DNA of 64,000 nucleotides from Sphingopyxis sp. PAMC25046 (GTDB taxonomy: Bacteria > Pseudomonadota > Alphaproteobacteria > Sphingomonadales > Sphingomonadaceae): NCBI RefSeq assembly GCF_004795895.1, contig NZ_CP039250.1, positions 2,046,001-2,110,000 on the forward strand, read 5' to 3'. The stretch's first letter is position 1. Each line of letters starts with the position of its first letter. The position numbers and the translations under genes were made by a program. This document shows, in pieces, positions 1 to 8,867 of this stretch. The notes below the pieces were generated by a model. The model ran no database searches, had not been told where the DNA came from, and was given only the letters and a program-made list of their open reading frames with translations.

Positions 1-13
1 GCGCGCAGCGGTG

Positions 14-538
14 TCACAGGATCGGCCTCCCGACCCCGAGAATGCGCCTGGCGCAGATCCACCCGATCGCCGCATAGCGGCTGTCGAAACCGTCCTTGTG
101 CGCGGTGGTGACGAAATAGCAGCCTTGAGGCACCACGCCTGTCGGTCCGAGCGCCAGCGGCTCGCCGAAACGGCTTGCGCGCTTGGCTACCGCAACCTTG
201 CGGCCATTGACGAAGAAGCTGCGCTCCTTTTCGGTCACGATGTCGCCGGGCATTCCGCTCACCTTTTTGCCGAACGGCTTGGGCTTCTTGCCGAAGTGCC
301 TTTCGAGCAGCGGCGAGGCGGGCGGATCGAACAGGATGATCTCGCCGCGCTTTGGCAGCGCGCCGCGATCGAGCCAGATCGCCCAGTAAGGCAGGCTCGG
401 ACTGGCGTTGATCATCAGCGCGTGGTCCTTCGAGAAGGCGGCGAGCGAGGTGAGCGCGAGCGCTGCAGCGCCAAGCCCTGCCCACAGCGCGAGGCGCCGC
501 CCGGTTGGTGAGTGGAGGACAAGATCAGCGGCGCGCAT
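14..538 (-). CDS. traF: TraF-type S26 signal peptidase of the conjugation apparatus
   Basis: Inner-membrane serine protease of the S26 family that in conjugation systems processes the pilin or other secreted Tra proteins. The 174-residue protein has one N-terminal membrane segment (about residues 14-35). A Ser-Leu-Pro motif holds the likely nucleophile Ser48, and KKVSGMPGD holds the likely general base Lys91, matching the KRVxGLPGD box of leader peptidases. I chose the ATG at 538 because the longer frame upstream only overlaps the preceding gene. The gene overlaps the trbI-like stop by 14 bp. A GTGA overlap at 14-17 suggests the next gene, probably traW, begins at 17 and runs off the window. 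Confidence 0.85.
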   Translation of the reverse strand: MRAADLVLHSPTGRRLALWAGLGAAALALTSLAAFSKDHALMINASPSLPYWAIWLDRGALPKRGEIILFDPPASPLLERHFGKKPKPFGKKVSGMPGDIVTEKERSFFVNGRKVAVAKRASRFGEPLALGPTGVVPQGCYFVTTAHKDGFDSRYAAIGWICARRILGVGRPIL

Positions 539-932
539 CGGGAATCGCCCCCACGCGGCGCGCGACATCGGCGCGCACGGCTTCGGTGAGATCAGGCGTG
601 CTGCCGGCCACCACCGCTTCGGCGACAAGGACCGTGCGGCCCTCGCGGCCCAGATGTTCGACCGAGGCCTCGACCGCCTGGAGATAGGCCTGGACGCGCA
701 TCTTGGTTTCTTCTGGCGGTCGGCCTGCGCGCGCCTCGGCTTCGATGAAGTCGCCCATGATGCGGCTCAGCTGCACGGTCACCACTTCGCGCTGGTCGAG
801 CGCGAGCAGCTTGTCGGTAGCCCAGACGCCCCAGAGCGCCGAGCCGCCCATGCTCAAACCGAGCACGACGGCGGTCCAGTTCACGGCACCCATGCGGCCG
901 CGCAGGGACTGTGTTGCCAATATGTTCTTCAC
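525..932 (-). CDS. trbI: TrbI-like F-type conjugation protein
   Basis: The 135-residue protein has a single N-terminal membrane anchor (about residues 18-38), a charged helical middle and the C-terminal VVAG...DLTE pattern seen in F-type TrbI/TraW N-terminal proteins. In F these influence pilus retraction and assembly in the periplasm. The start is a GTG at 932 whose GTGA overlaps the upstream stop, so translation is probably coupled. The position right after traC and before the peptidase matches F-type gene order. Family assignment rests on architecture and context more than on strong motifs. Confidence 0.7.
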   Translation of the reverse strand: MKNILATQSLRGRMGAVNWTAVVLGLSMGGSALWGVWATDKLLALDQREVVTVQLSRIMGDFIEAEARAGRPPEETKMRVQAYLQAVEASVEHLGREGRTVLVAEAVVAGSTPDLTEAVRADVARRVGAIPDARR

Positions 933-1324
933 AGCTTTTCTCCCGAAAGCTCGCGCTCGAGATCGTTGATGAAGCGCGGCAGGCGCCAGACCACGACGAG
1001 CGTTGCGACACCGATGAGGACGAACTTGAACTCGTCGAGGAAGCCGATCTGGCGGCCTTGCTCGGCGCCGAGAAAGCGGTCCGAAATATTGGCGAGATGG
1101 GCGAAGAAGACCCCGGCATCTCCGCCGGAAATCAGAAGGAAGAAGAGCAGCGGGAGCCCGAGCGCCATGAGGTAGCTCGAGGCGAGGAAGGTGCTGCCGC
1201 GAAGCACGATGTAGCAAAGGTCGGCGGCATGAGACCGCCAGCCCTTGACCGGCAGATCGAGTCTGTCGCTGTCGGCAAGGGCGTCCTGGGCCCGGTCGAT
1301 CGGCGTGACGAGATGGAGTGGCAT
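929..1324 (-). CDS. Small membrane protein of the tra operon, unknown function
   Basis: A 131-residue protein with a roughly 45-residue cytoplasmic N-terminus. Two hydrophobic segments follow (about residues 48-68 and 100-115), then a charged tail ending in LERELSGEKL. I do not recognise the family. It sits between traC and trbI with a 4-bp GTGA overlap downstream and a 32-bp gap from traC upstream, so it is clearly part of the conjugation operon. F has no direct equivalent at this position that I can name. A role in anchoring TraC or in coupling it to the inner-membrane complex is possible but only inferred from position. Confidence 0.7.
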   Translation of the reverse strand: MPLHLVTPIDRAQDALADSDRLDLPVKGWRSHAADLCYIVLRGSTFLASSYLMALGLPLLFFLLISGGDAGVFFAHLANISDRFLGAEQGRQIGFLDEFKFVLIGVATLVVVWRLPRFINDLERELSGEKL

Positions 1325-1356
1325 CGGTTTGGGGTGTCCTTGGATGGAGGGAGAAG

Positions 1357-3903
1357 TCAGGTTCGATTGGCAAAGGCGATCCGTTCGATCGCGTCTGCAA
1401 GCTGATGGCCGCGCGCGATTTCGGCATCGATGGCGGCAAAGGTCTGGGGCGAGCTTGAGAACAGCGTCGCCGAATAGTCGTCGAGCACGAGCCGGCCGAT
1501 GGCTTCGGTTTCCGGGCCTTTGATGAAGACTTCCGAATAGTCGCTGCCCGAACGCTTCAAGCTGCGGATCAGGGTCTCGGTGCGGTCGTCCATGTCGAGG
1601 CGTTTTGACGCCTTGAAATCGGCGATCGTCTCGGGCTTCTGCTGGAGGATCAGCATCCAGTCGCTGTTTTCCAGCGCAGCGGTCGCCCCATCAGACTTGT
1701 AATAGTCGTTGAGTGACTGCGTCGCGGTTGCCAGCGCCCCGCCATATTTGCGGCAGGTGCGGGCATAGGTTTCGACGAACTCGCCCATCGAGCCGCCCTT
1801 GAGCATCGACCACGCCTCGTCGATCAGCAGCAGCTTCCTCACCGAGCGCGGGCTGCGGGTCATGGCCTGGCTGGTCATGAACATGATCGCCGAGAGTACG
1901 ACGCTGCGCAGTTCCTCGCGGGTGGCAAGGTCCGACATCTCGAAGACGGTAAAGTCGGTGTCGAGATCGAGGCTCGCTTGGCCTTCAAAGAAGGCGCCAT
2001 AAGTGCCGCCGGCCATATAAGGTGCGAGCGCGGTGGCGAGATCGCTCGCGGCTTCATTGCCGAGCCCCGCCAGTGCTTCGCCGACGCCGGTGATCGAGGC
2101 ATCGACGCCCCGTTCGCTCCAGACCATGTTGACCGCTCGATCGATCAGGCCGCGCTCGGTGTCGTTGAGCTTTGCGCTGTGCCGCGCCATCTGGCCGACG
2201 ATCGCCTTGACCATGCCGAAGCAGTCGAGCCGGTAATCCTCGTCTTCGGCCGCGCGCTCGCCATCGATCATAGAGAACGGATTGAGGCAGAAGCCCGCCT
2301 TCATCGTGAACTCGACGAACCGGCCGCCTTGCAGCTTCACCGAATGCTCGAAGCTGCGTCCGTCGTCGATGACCACGACCTGCGCGCCAGCCCCGCGAAG
2401 CGCGGCGCACATTTCCTGGAGCAGCACTGACTTGCCCGATCCCGACTTGCCGCAGATCGCGACATTGTGGTTGCCAGCATCGTTCTCGAACGGCGACCAG
2501 AAGAAGGGCTGGCCACGCCGGCCCACGAACAGCAGGTGCGGATAGACGCTGCCGAGATACTCGCCCTGCATGGGAGCGATATTGGCCGCTGTCGTCGACA
2601 GCACAGTCTTGAAGCGCTTGAGGCGCTCCATGTCCGCGCCAAGCCCATCGGCCAGCGTCATCGGCATGGCCGCTAGCAGCCCCTGGATCTGCAGGTATCG
2701 CTCATCGGCAAGATCCCAGCCCGCCGCCTTGTAGATCGACTTGATCGCGCGTTCGTCGCGGTCTCCGCGGCCGAGCGGGGAGTAGGTCGTCAGACCATAG
2801 AAGACCCGCACCAAACGGCGGCCTTCCTGCAGCTCGGATTGCACGTGCTGCCACTCGGCTGCCTGCTCGCCGATGCGGGGCAGAAAACGCGCGCTGCGCG
2901 TGCCGGCAAGGCTCGTCGTGCGCATGAACTTGAAGCCGGCCTTGGCCGAAGCGGCTTCCTGGTCGGGATAGACGAGGCACAGCATCGTCGCCGCCGGGCA
3001 GGGGAAGCGCAGCTTGTCGGTAAACATGTCGCCGATGAGCCGCGCGCATTCCCACGGCGCCCAACGCTGGGGCATGTTGCGCGAGGAAAAATGCCGCACG
3101 TCGAACGCATCGGGGTAGACTGTGCCGATCTCGGGAACGCCGTCCTCGATCTTGCCCGTCGCACGAAACCGCTCGGTGACGAGCCGCATCCGGTCTTCGT
3201 GGATGACGAGCTCGATATCGTGCCGGATCGCCTGGGCCGCGATCGCGTCGTTAGGATTGTAGGGTACTGCATCGTCTTGCGGCGCGGTGGTCGGCGAGGT
3301 CAGGTCGTCGATGATCGCGATCAGTTGCTGCGGCTCGACTTCGGCGACGCCCAGGTTGAGCGATTTCAGCATCGCAATAAGGCCGTCGCGGGTCTGCTTG
3401 AGATCCTCGTTGCTGACCGCCTTGGCCGCAGGCACGCCGACCGAAACGATGACCTGATGGTGCCGGGCGTGGAATGGTGCGTCCTGCGAGCCCGATTCCC
3501 AGACAAGGCCATAGAGCCGACGCGCGCGGTGACGGGCAATCGCCTCGTAGACGCCGCCCTGGACGTAGCGCGGTGCAAACCAGGGTGCGACGATCCGGCT
3601 GATGCGCGGAGATGCGAGATGCAGGACCTGGAGGCAGGCGCCTGCCGGAAGCCCCTCGGAGAAGAACGATCCGAGGATCTCGCCGGTTCGTTCGTCGGCC
3701 CCGATCAGAGGGGTTACCGAAAGCACAAAGCCTTTCGAGCGCGCGTTGAAATAGAGCCGGCTCGCCGGATCATAGACCCGGTACGGGAGCCAGTCCGACA
3801 GCAGGTCGAGCATCAGGGCAGGCCGGTCATGCTCGGCGTGCTCGGCATCGCCCAGAAGCCCGGTAAGGAGCCTGTCGACTATCGTCTTGAGTTTCTCGGC
3901 CAT
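1357..3903 (-). CDS. traC: TraC, VirB4-class ATPase of the F-type T4SS
   Basis: Cytoplasmic ATPase that powers pilus assembly and DNA transfer. The protein is about 848 residues, the normal length for TraC. Walker A GKSGSGKS lies near residues 485-492 and Walker B LLLIDEAW near 692-699, preceded by the long TraC N-terminal domain. Two starts are possible, GTG at 3906 and ATG at 3903. AAGGAG lies 5 and 8 bp upstream of them respectively. I prefer the ATG, which gives a TGATG overlap with the traV stop. It is the most securely identified gene of the conjugation block. Confidence 0.95.
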   Translation of the reverse strand: MAEKLKTIVDRLLTGLLGDAEHAEHDRPALMLDLLSDWLPYRVYDPASRLYFNARSKGFVLSVTPLIGADERTGEILGSFFSEGLPAGACLQVLHLASPRISRIVAPWFAPRYVQGGVYEAIARHRARRLYGLVWESGSQDAPFHARHHQVIVSVGVPAAKAVSNEDLKQTRDGLIAMLKSLNLGVAEVEPQQLIAIIDDLTSPTTAPQDDAVPYNPNDAIAAQAIRHDIELVIHEDRMRLVTERFRATGKIEDGVPEIGTVYPDAFDVRHFSSRNMPQRWAPWECARLIGDMFTDKLRFPCPAATMLCLVYPDQEAASAKAGFKFMRTTSLAGTRSARFLPRIGEQAAEWQHVQSELQEGRRLVRVFYGLTTYSPLGRGDRDERAIKSIYKAAGWDLADERYLQIQGLLAAMPMTLADGLGADMERLKRFKTVLSTTAANIAPMQGEYLGSVYPHLLFVGRRGQPFFWSPFENDAGNHNVAICGKSGSGKSVLLQEMCAALRGAGAQVVVIDDGRSFEHSVKLQGGRFVEFTMKAGFCLNPFSMIDGERAAEDEDYRLDCFGMVKAIVGQMARHSAKLNDTERGLIDRAVNMVWSERGVDASITGVGEALAGLGNEAASDLATALAPYMAGGTYGAFFEGQASLDLDTDFTVFEMSDLATREELRSVVLSAIMFMTSQAMTRSPRSVRKLLLIDEAWSMLKGGSMGEFVETYARTCRKYGGALATATQSLNDYYKSDGATAALENSDWMLILQQKPETIADFKASKRLDMDDRTETLIRSLKRSGSDYSEVFIKGPETEAIGRLVLDDYSATLFSSSPQTFAAIDAEIARGHQLADAIERIAFANRT

Positions 3904-4646
3904 CACTTGGGCTCCTTCTGTGCCTTGGCGGCGTTCTTGGCGGCCTCAATCGCCTCGATGGTCGGGTAGATCAGCGGGGCCTTGTCGGCAGAGGGCCGAG
4001 GGGTTCGATCATGCGGGGGCTGCGCCATGTCGAACCCCTCGACCGCCGGTGCGCTCGCACCGGCAACCGCCTCGCGCGCCGTGGAGGGGAGGACCAGCGG
4101 CGAGGCAGAGGGGATGTCCTCGATCGAGGACGAAGGCTGAAAGGGCTGTCCGAGATCGAACGTCTCGGCTTCGGGCTGTTCGGCCGCAGGAAGGGTGGTG
4201 GTTTCCTCCAGGAGATCGCTCTTGGCCTGTGCGGCCTTCAACTGGCGCCTGAGCTGCCGCATCAGCGGCGGGGCGGTATCCTCGCCTGCCTTGCGGCGCA
4301 GTTCTGCGGCCCAGCGCGGATTTTCGACCACCGCCCAGGCGACCGCATCGTCGTGCAGCGTCCCGGTTTCATCGATGTGCGCCGGAAAGACGATCCTGAG
4401 CGTACGCTCGGAGGTGCGGCCCTGATCGCCGGATGCCACGGGGACAGGAGGACGCAGGCCGTCATGGACCGGTCCGGTCGCGGACAAGCCCCTGGTCGCG
4501 CGGGCATCGATCACCTGGCTGGGTGCGCAATCGCCCTTGGGGGCACGGCAGGTGAAATCGCCTTCGATATTGGTGCCGAAGGTGGCGCAGCCGCTGGTCA
4601 GCACGACAAGGCAGGCAGATGCGAGAATACGGTGGGAAAATCCCAT
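3903..4646 (-). CDS. traV: TraV-like outer-membrane lipoprotein of the T4SS core complex
   Basis: TraV helps anchor the TraK/TraB core complex in the outer membrane. The 247-residue protein starts with a lipoprotein signal peptide whose lipobox ends LTSGC at Cys19. A TraV-type cysteine motif follows (TCRAPKGDCAPS, about residues 32-43). The middle is rich in Pro, Ala and acidic residues, and the C-terminus is a short charged stretch. It lies between the dsbC-like gene (5-bp gap) and traC (1-4 bp overlap), as expected for an F-type operon. The lipobox and cysteine motif are seen; the role is from family knowledge. Confidence 0.85.
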   Translation of the reverse strand: MGFSHRILASACLVVLTSGCATFGTNIEGDFTCRAPKGDCAPSQVIDARATRGLSATGPVHDGLRPPVPVASGDQGRTSERTLRIVFPAHIDETGTLHDDAVAWAVVENPRWAAELRRKAGEDTAPPLMRQLRRQLKAAQAKSDLLEETTTLPAAEQPEAETFDLGQPFQPSSSIEDIPSASPLVLPSTAREAVAGASAPAVEGFDMAQPPHDRTPRPSADKAPLIYPTIEAIEAAKNAAKAQKEPK

Positions 4647-4651
4647 GACGA

Positions 4652-5542
4652 CTATCCTTTCTCGGCCGGAGCGATGGCGGCCGCTTTTGCGGGCTTGAGG
4701 AATTCGCGGAGCACGGAAGCCGGGCGATACCCTTCAAGGATCGCGCCGTCGGACGGGCGCACGATCACCGGCGTTCCGTTGAAGCCATGGGCCTTGGCAA
4801 AGGCCTCGTTGGCATCGAGCCCGCTCGTGTCACACGGCTTCGGATTGGCGAGGGCGAGGCCCGAATAGGCCATGTGGAGGGAGACCTCGGGGCGCGGCGA
4901 GCACAGCACCCGTTCGGCATCGCGGCGGCTGTCGACCCCGAAGATCGAAATGGGCCGCTCCTCAACGCGCGCACCGATCGCCTTCAGTTCGGCTTCGAGC
5001 TTCTTGCAGTACCCGCAGTGGAAATCGGAGAAGACGACGACCTTGGGGCCGTTCACCGGTCCCCAGGTGATCGCGCCGTTCGCGGGCAGGCCGGCGAGCG
5101 ATACCTTCTGCAGGGTGGCGCGCGGGGCGGGCTGGCTTTCTTCGCCGGCATTGCTCCGCCGTGCAGCACCAGCAGCCAGCAAGTCTGGGTTGAGTGCGAG
5201 GAGACGGGCTGCCGTCAGGTCTTGCCGCGCCTCCATGTCGTAGATGCGCCCGATCACCAGATACCTCGCCGCGCGATCGACGTAGAACAGCGTCGATTTC
5301 GAGGCGACTTCGCACAGGCCGCCAAGGCCATCGCAGGTGATGGCGTCGATCGGCGTCTTCGGGAGGCGCAGCTTGAGCGCGTCGCGCACTTTTGCCGTGT
5401 CGGGAGCCTGGGCCGGGGAAGCGAGGCTGGCCACTCCCCAACCCGTTGCGGCTGACAGGGCGACGACGGCAGCAACGGTCGCCACCGGTCGCAGCCAGCG
5501 CCGCGGCTTGGTGGGGGTTGGATCGTTTGTGGCGGGGGTCAT
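4652..5542 (-). CDS. DsbC-type periplasmic disulfide isomerase of the tra operon
   Basis: Thioredoxin-fold thiol:disulfide isomerase, likely needed to fold the disulfide-rich Tra proteins (TraV, TraU and TraN classes). The 296-residue protein has an N-terminal membrane anchor (about residues 17-40) and a DsbC-like dimerisation region with two extra cysteines near 69 and 76. The catalytic CGYC is at residues 176-179 after VVVFSDFHCGYC, and a cis-proline motif GTPVIV follows near the C-terminus. It overlaps the end of traB by an ATGA, so expression is coupled. It resembles the dsbC genes carried in many sphingomonad conjugation clusters. Confidence 0.9.
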   Translation of the reverse strand: MTPATNDPTPTKPRRWLRPVATVAAVVALSAATGWGVASLASPAQAPDTAKVRDALKLRLPKTPIDAITCDGLGGLCEVASKSTLFYVDRAARYLVIGRIYDMEARQDLTAARLLALNPDLLAAGAARRSNAGEESQPAPRATLQKVSLAGLPANGAITWGPVNGPKVVVFSDFHCGYCKKLEAELKAIGARVEERPISIFGVDSRRDAERVLCSPRPEVSLHMAYSGLALANPKPCDTSGLDANEAFAKAHGFNGTPVIVRPSDGAILEGYRPASVLREFLKPAKAAAIAPAEKG

Positions 5543-6873
5543 TGGGAGTTCCTCACGTAGACGCCGTCGAGGAAGACGATCTCGACATCGATGCCGGTCG
5601 GCATCTCGACGACGGGTTGGTATTGTTCGGCGCGCTCGATCAGATATTTGCTGACCGTATCGGCGGCATCCGCAGCGCCCTGGCCGAGCCCACCGCCGAG
5701 GATGTCGCCGGCAGAGAGCTTCGAGCGGGTGCCATCGGCATTGGTCGTGACGCCGGAGAAGACGCTGTTGGCGTTCGCCGAAAAGCCGCGCCCGAACCCG
5801 CCGACAATCCCGGCAAGCAGAGCCTGGCTGACAAGGCTGCCCTCGCGGCTGACGACACGGCCACGCACGCCTGATTTTCCAGCAAAGCTGATGAAGCCTT
5901 TGACCTCGCTCACCGCGACGCGCCCGCCGGGCTGGTCGCAGGTCATCCGCGCCAGCTTCACGTAAACCTTCTCGGACGAGAGATCGCCGCGCGCTGCGCC
6001 ATTTACGATGCAGCCCTGAAGCCGCGTGGTCAGAACCTTGCCGTTCTGCATGACCGATCGCGCCGGACCGGTAATGCGCAGCACCACGGGAAGCGGATCG
6101 GTCTGGCTCGCGACCCCCGCCGACGCATCGACGCCGACGATGACCTTGGCAGCAGCATACGAATTGGGCGGCAAATAGTCCGGCGAATCCTCGACCACGA
6201 CCGGCGGCGCTTCCGGGCGAGCCGCCCGGAGGCCGCTGGCTCCTGCCTTGTCGGAAGTGAAGCTCATGAGTTTGACTTCGCCGGGACCGGGCAGGCCGGT
6301 TTCGCTCGCGCCCAGCGCAGCACCCGCAGGGGCAGGCTGAACCGGTCGACCGCGCTCATCATAGCCACCCGCCTGCGGGCCATAGGCCGGTGGCGGCAGG
6401 CTTGCGGTTGCCGGGGCGGCCTGGCTGGCGAGGCGCGACTTGAGATCCGCGTTCTCAGCAGAGATTGCATCGATCGCGGCCTGGCCGTCGACCCGCATGG
6501 CCTGGTTTTCCGCCTTGAGCGCAGCCAGCTGGGATTCGATTTCCTCGCGCGGGAGGCTCGCGTCCTTCATGGCCTTCTGCTCGCGGGTCACGGCATCGAG
6601 ACGGTTGCCGTAGGTCGCGACGAACTCGCGCTGCGAAAGGTCGCGATTGATGAGCCCTGCCGTGTCGATGGTCTGCGCGGCGGTCGGATCATCGCTCTTA
6701 GTGCTGTCGTCGCCGCCCAGGATGAACCAGCTGCCGCCGACAAGCGCGAGTGCGCCCAGGGAACCAAGCAGAAGCTTCTGCCGCCGCGCGGTCTTCGCGT
6801 TGAGACTGGTTACTGGCGACGGCGATGCCGGATCGGCCTGTATCGGCGTTGATGTCGAGGGAGCATCAGTCAT
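5539..6873 (-). CDS. traB: TraB, VirB10-like inner-membrane component of the T4SS core
   Basis: TraB spans the periplasm and links the inner membrane to the TraK/TraV outer-membrane complex. From the ATG at 6873 the protein is 444 residues. It has a cytoplasmic tail, one membrane segment near 34-53, a coiled-coil-prone stretch (about 85-150), a Pro/Gly-rich linker and a C-terminal VirB10/TrbI-type beta domain from about 225. A longer frame exists up to 6990, but it lies inside traK. The ATG at 6873 overlaps the traK stop by 8 bp. Length and architecture fit F-type TraB. Confidence 0.92.
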   Translation of the reverse strand: MTDAPSTSTPIQADPASPSPVTSLNAKTARRQKLLLGSLGALALVGGSWFILGGDDSTKSDDPTAAQTIDTAGLINRDLSQREFVATYGNRLDAVTREQKAMKDASLPREEIESQLAALKAENQAMRVDGQAAIDAISAENADLKSRLASQAAPATASLPPPAYGPQAGGYDERGRPVQPAPAGAALGASETGLPGPGEVKLMSFTSDKAGASGLRAARPEAPPVVVEDSPDYLPPNSYAAAKVIVGVDASAGVASQTDPLPVVLRITGPARSVMQNGKVLTTRLQGCIVNGAARGDLSSEKVYVKLARMTCDQPGGRVAVSEVKGFISFAGKSGVRGRVVSREGSLVSQALLAGIVGGFGRGFSANANSVFSGVTTNADGTRSKLSAGDILGGGLGQGAADAADTVSKYLIERAEQYQPVVEMPTGIDVEIVFLDGVYVRNSQ

Positions 6874-7624
6874 GACCCAACCCTCCGTTCGAACCGACGA
6901 TGAAGGCGACCGTGCTTTCTCCCGATTTGAGAGTGGGCTGGGCGATCGAGATTGCGAGTGTCTGGGAGGACGCGAGATCCGCTTCGGCAAGCGTCAGCGG
7001 CTTGCGGCCACGGTTCGCCAGGCGGATGACCTTTCCGGCGAGCGCGCTGCCGCGGTAATCGGCGATGAGCTGGATTTCGAGATCGCCGACCCGTGCCGGA
7101 AGGGCTGAGGATTGCCTCACTTCGAAGCCATCGACCGTCCGGTCATTGGCCATGGCCTGGATCAGCCGCACCGCGCTGGTTTCCAGCGGCGTTTCGCTTT
7201 CCCAGCCAGACGCCTTGTTTGTCGCGATCGCCGGGTTGGTGATGAAGACCTGCACTGCCGGGACAGGCTCGACCTGGCAGGAAACCTTGTAGACGAAGCC
7301 CTTCTTGGTCGTGGCGAAGAAGCTGATCGACCGCGCCGCATAGGTCTCGGGCACCGACACATAAATGTCGCCGCGAAGCGGTTCGTTGGTGACCGCAAAA
7401 TCGTTGTAGGGCGTGCCGGTCGAGATCTTCGAGACGCTGGCAAACTGGTCATCGACCAGCGCGAAGCGCGTCAGCTCGCGGGCCGACACGGCGCATTCGA
7501 TGCTCGCTCCGTCTGCAGCCTGTTTGAACTGATCGGCGGCTTGCGCGCCGCTCCCTGAAAATGCGAGGATGGTACTGGCGCAAAGAGCCAGGCTCCACGC
7601 GCGCGTCTTGCGTCGGTAAGCCAT
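6866..7624 (-). CDS. traK: TraK, secretin-like outer-membrane component of the T4SS
   Basis: TraK forms the VirB9-like ring of the F-type core complex together with TraV and TraB. The 252-residue protein has a clear Sec signal peptide (about residues 1-29, ending GAQA). A beta-rich domain follows with the conserved pattern of small-residue strands and the segment TKKGFVYKVSCQ typical of TraK proteins. The start ATG overlaps the TAA of traE by one base (TAATG). Gene order traE-traK-traB is canonical. Confidence 0.9.
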   Translation of the reverse strand: MAYRRKTRAWSLALCASTILAFSGSGAQAADQFKQAADGASIECAVSARELTRFALVDDQFASVSKISTGTPYNDFAVTNEPLRGDIYVSVPETYAARSISFFATTKKGFVYKVSCQVEPVPAVQVFITNPAIATNKASGWESETPLETSAVRLIQAMANDRTVDGFEVRQSSALPARVGDLEIQLIADYRGSALAGKVIRLANRGRKPLTLAEADLASSQTLAISIAQPTLKSGESTVAFIVGSNGGLGHD

Positions 7625-8196
7625 TACTGGGCCTCCTTCGTTGGGTCTTTGGGTGGCAACTGGCTGAAGCCTGACAGCGCGAGACGCAGGCCCCGGTAGG
7701 TCCAGTTGAAGCGGAAATGGCGTTCGTCGCTCGCGATGACCTGGGCGCCGACAAAGGTCTTGAGCGTGCCCGTCACATCGGACGTCAGCCCCTTGGGATC
7801 GACGGTCATCGACCGGATGACGAAGGCCTGGGTGACATCCGAACCCCGCTGCTCTTCGACAATCCGGACGAGATCGGCCTTGAGGCGCCCGTAGCTTGCC
7901 GGTTCGGCGAGCTTCAGGATCTCGTCCATCCAGTAGTCGAGACCCTCGGGGCTGCGATTGAGGAGAACGAGTGCGGCATCGCGGGTCACGAGTTCGAGAT
8001 AGTCGGCCTCGACCCCCGCGCTGCTGACAGTGAGCTGCTTGGGGAGCGTTGGAAGGAGGACGACTTCGCGGTCGCGGGTGGCAGCAAGGCTGACCGCTAC
8101 GACGAGCGCAATGCTAAGTCCGGCGCTGGTGAGCGCAAAGAGGTTGCGCTGGCGCAGCAGCGACTGCTGACGCTCGTGTGAAATGTCGGCAAACAT
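7624..8196 (-). CDS. traE: TraE, VirB5/VirB8-like inner-membrane assembly protein
   Basis: The 190-residue bitopic protein has a short cytoplasmic tail, a membrane segment near residues 22-40 and a periplasmic domain. Its C-terminal pattern (FVGAQVIASDERHF, then YRGLRLALSGF) is typical of F-type TraE. TraE acts in pilus assembly at the inner membrane. It follows traL by 12 bp and overlaps traK by one base. Length matches the F protein (188 residues). Confidence 0.9.
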   Translation of the reverse strand: MFADISHERQQSLLRQRNLFALTSAGLSIALVVAVSLAATRDREVVLLPTLPKQLTVSSAGVEADYLELVTRDAALVLLNRSPEGLDYWMDEILKLAEPASYGRLKADLVRIVEEQRGSDVTQAFVIRSMTVDPKGLTSDVTGTLKTFVGAQVIASDERHFRFNWTYRGLRLALSGFSQLPPKDPTKEAQ

Positions 8197-8208
8197 GGAT
8201 ATTTCCCC

Positions 8209-8496
8209 TCAACCGGCAAGCAGGCGGCAGTGGGAAGGCGGCGTCGATTTCAGGCCCAGCAATCCGGCCGGCAGATACCAATAGGCGGCATGGGCTACCC
8301 AGGAGCTGGCGCGTCCTGCTTTTGCCTTTCGCAGCGCGAACCAGGCGCCGAAGGCAACGATAATGCCGACAAAGATATGCTGGCTGAGGATCCCCCAGGT
8401 GAAGGGGATGAGCATCCCGGCGAACTCGTCGATGGTCCAGAAGCCGATGAGCTCCGGATCGTCGAGCCGACGCGGGATGATATATGGGTCTGCCAT
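8209..8496 (-). CDS. traL: TraL, small membrane protein of F-type pilus assembly
   Basis: The 95-residue protein has the TraL hallmark N-terminus (IPRRLDDPELIGFWTIDE), then two membrane segments separated by a short basic loop. F TraL is 91 residues and has the same layout. TraL belongs to the VirB3 class and works with TraC and TraE in pilus assembly. It is 26 bp downstream of the pilin gene and 12 bp upstream of traE. Confidence 0.9.
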   Translation of the reverse strand: MADPYIIPRRLDDPELIGFWTIDEFAGMLIPFTWGILSQHIFVGIIVAFGAWFALRKAKAGRASSWVAHAAYWYLPAGLLGLKSTPPSHCRLLAG

Positions 8497-8522
8497 GGCG
8501 ACGCGCCTTCCCGTCCGATGCG

Positions 8523-8867
8523 TCAGATGACCGCAGTGACGACCGAGGTGACGATCGGAACACCCGTGCCAACGCCGATGCCGACACCGACCGGAACAGC
8601 GACCTGTCCGAGCGAGAACCGGCCCGAGGCGAGACCGATGAGGCCGCCTGCAAGGCTGAGGACCGTGATGATCTTGCCGCCCGAGCCTTCGAGGAAATCG
8701 GTGAATTTCGTCAGGGCAGGGGTGAATGTCGTGTCGGCGCCAGCATAGGCGGCGCTGGCGGCCAGTGCTGCGACGGCAAGCGGTACTGCAAAGGTCATGG
8801 CCCGCCCGAACTTCGAGGGGTTCTGATCAATGGCGCCGGAACGCCGGGAGAGGGTGAGAGACTGCAT
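8523..8867 (-). CDS. traA: TraA-like conjugative pilin precursor
   Basis: The 114-residue protein has a long basic leader, a first hydrophobic segment (about residues 27-41, ending ASAAYAGA, a likely leader-peptidase site) and two further hydrophobic helices rich in Gly, Ala and Val. That is the layout of TraA/VirB2 pilins. I chose the ATG at 8867 because GGAG lies six bases upstream. The frame extends to 8930, but upstream starts lack a good ribosome site. It is the first gene of the tra operon, as in F. The peptidase encoded by traF is a candidate for its processing or for processing of other Tra proteins. Confidence 0.8.
   Translation of the reverse strand: MQSLTLSRRSGAIDQNPSKFGRAMTFAVPLAVAALAASAAYAGADTTFTPALTKFTDFLEGSGGKIITVLSLAGGLIGLASGRFSLGQVAVPVGVGIGVGTGVPIVTSVVTAVI

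Noticed and set aside
2839..3969. 376-residue open frame opposite traC
   Set aside because: Antisense to the TraC ATPase with intact Walker motifs; no domain of its own.
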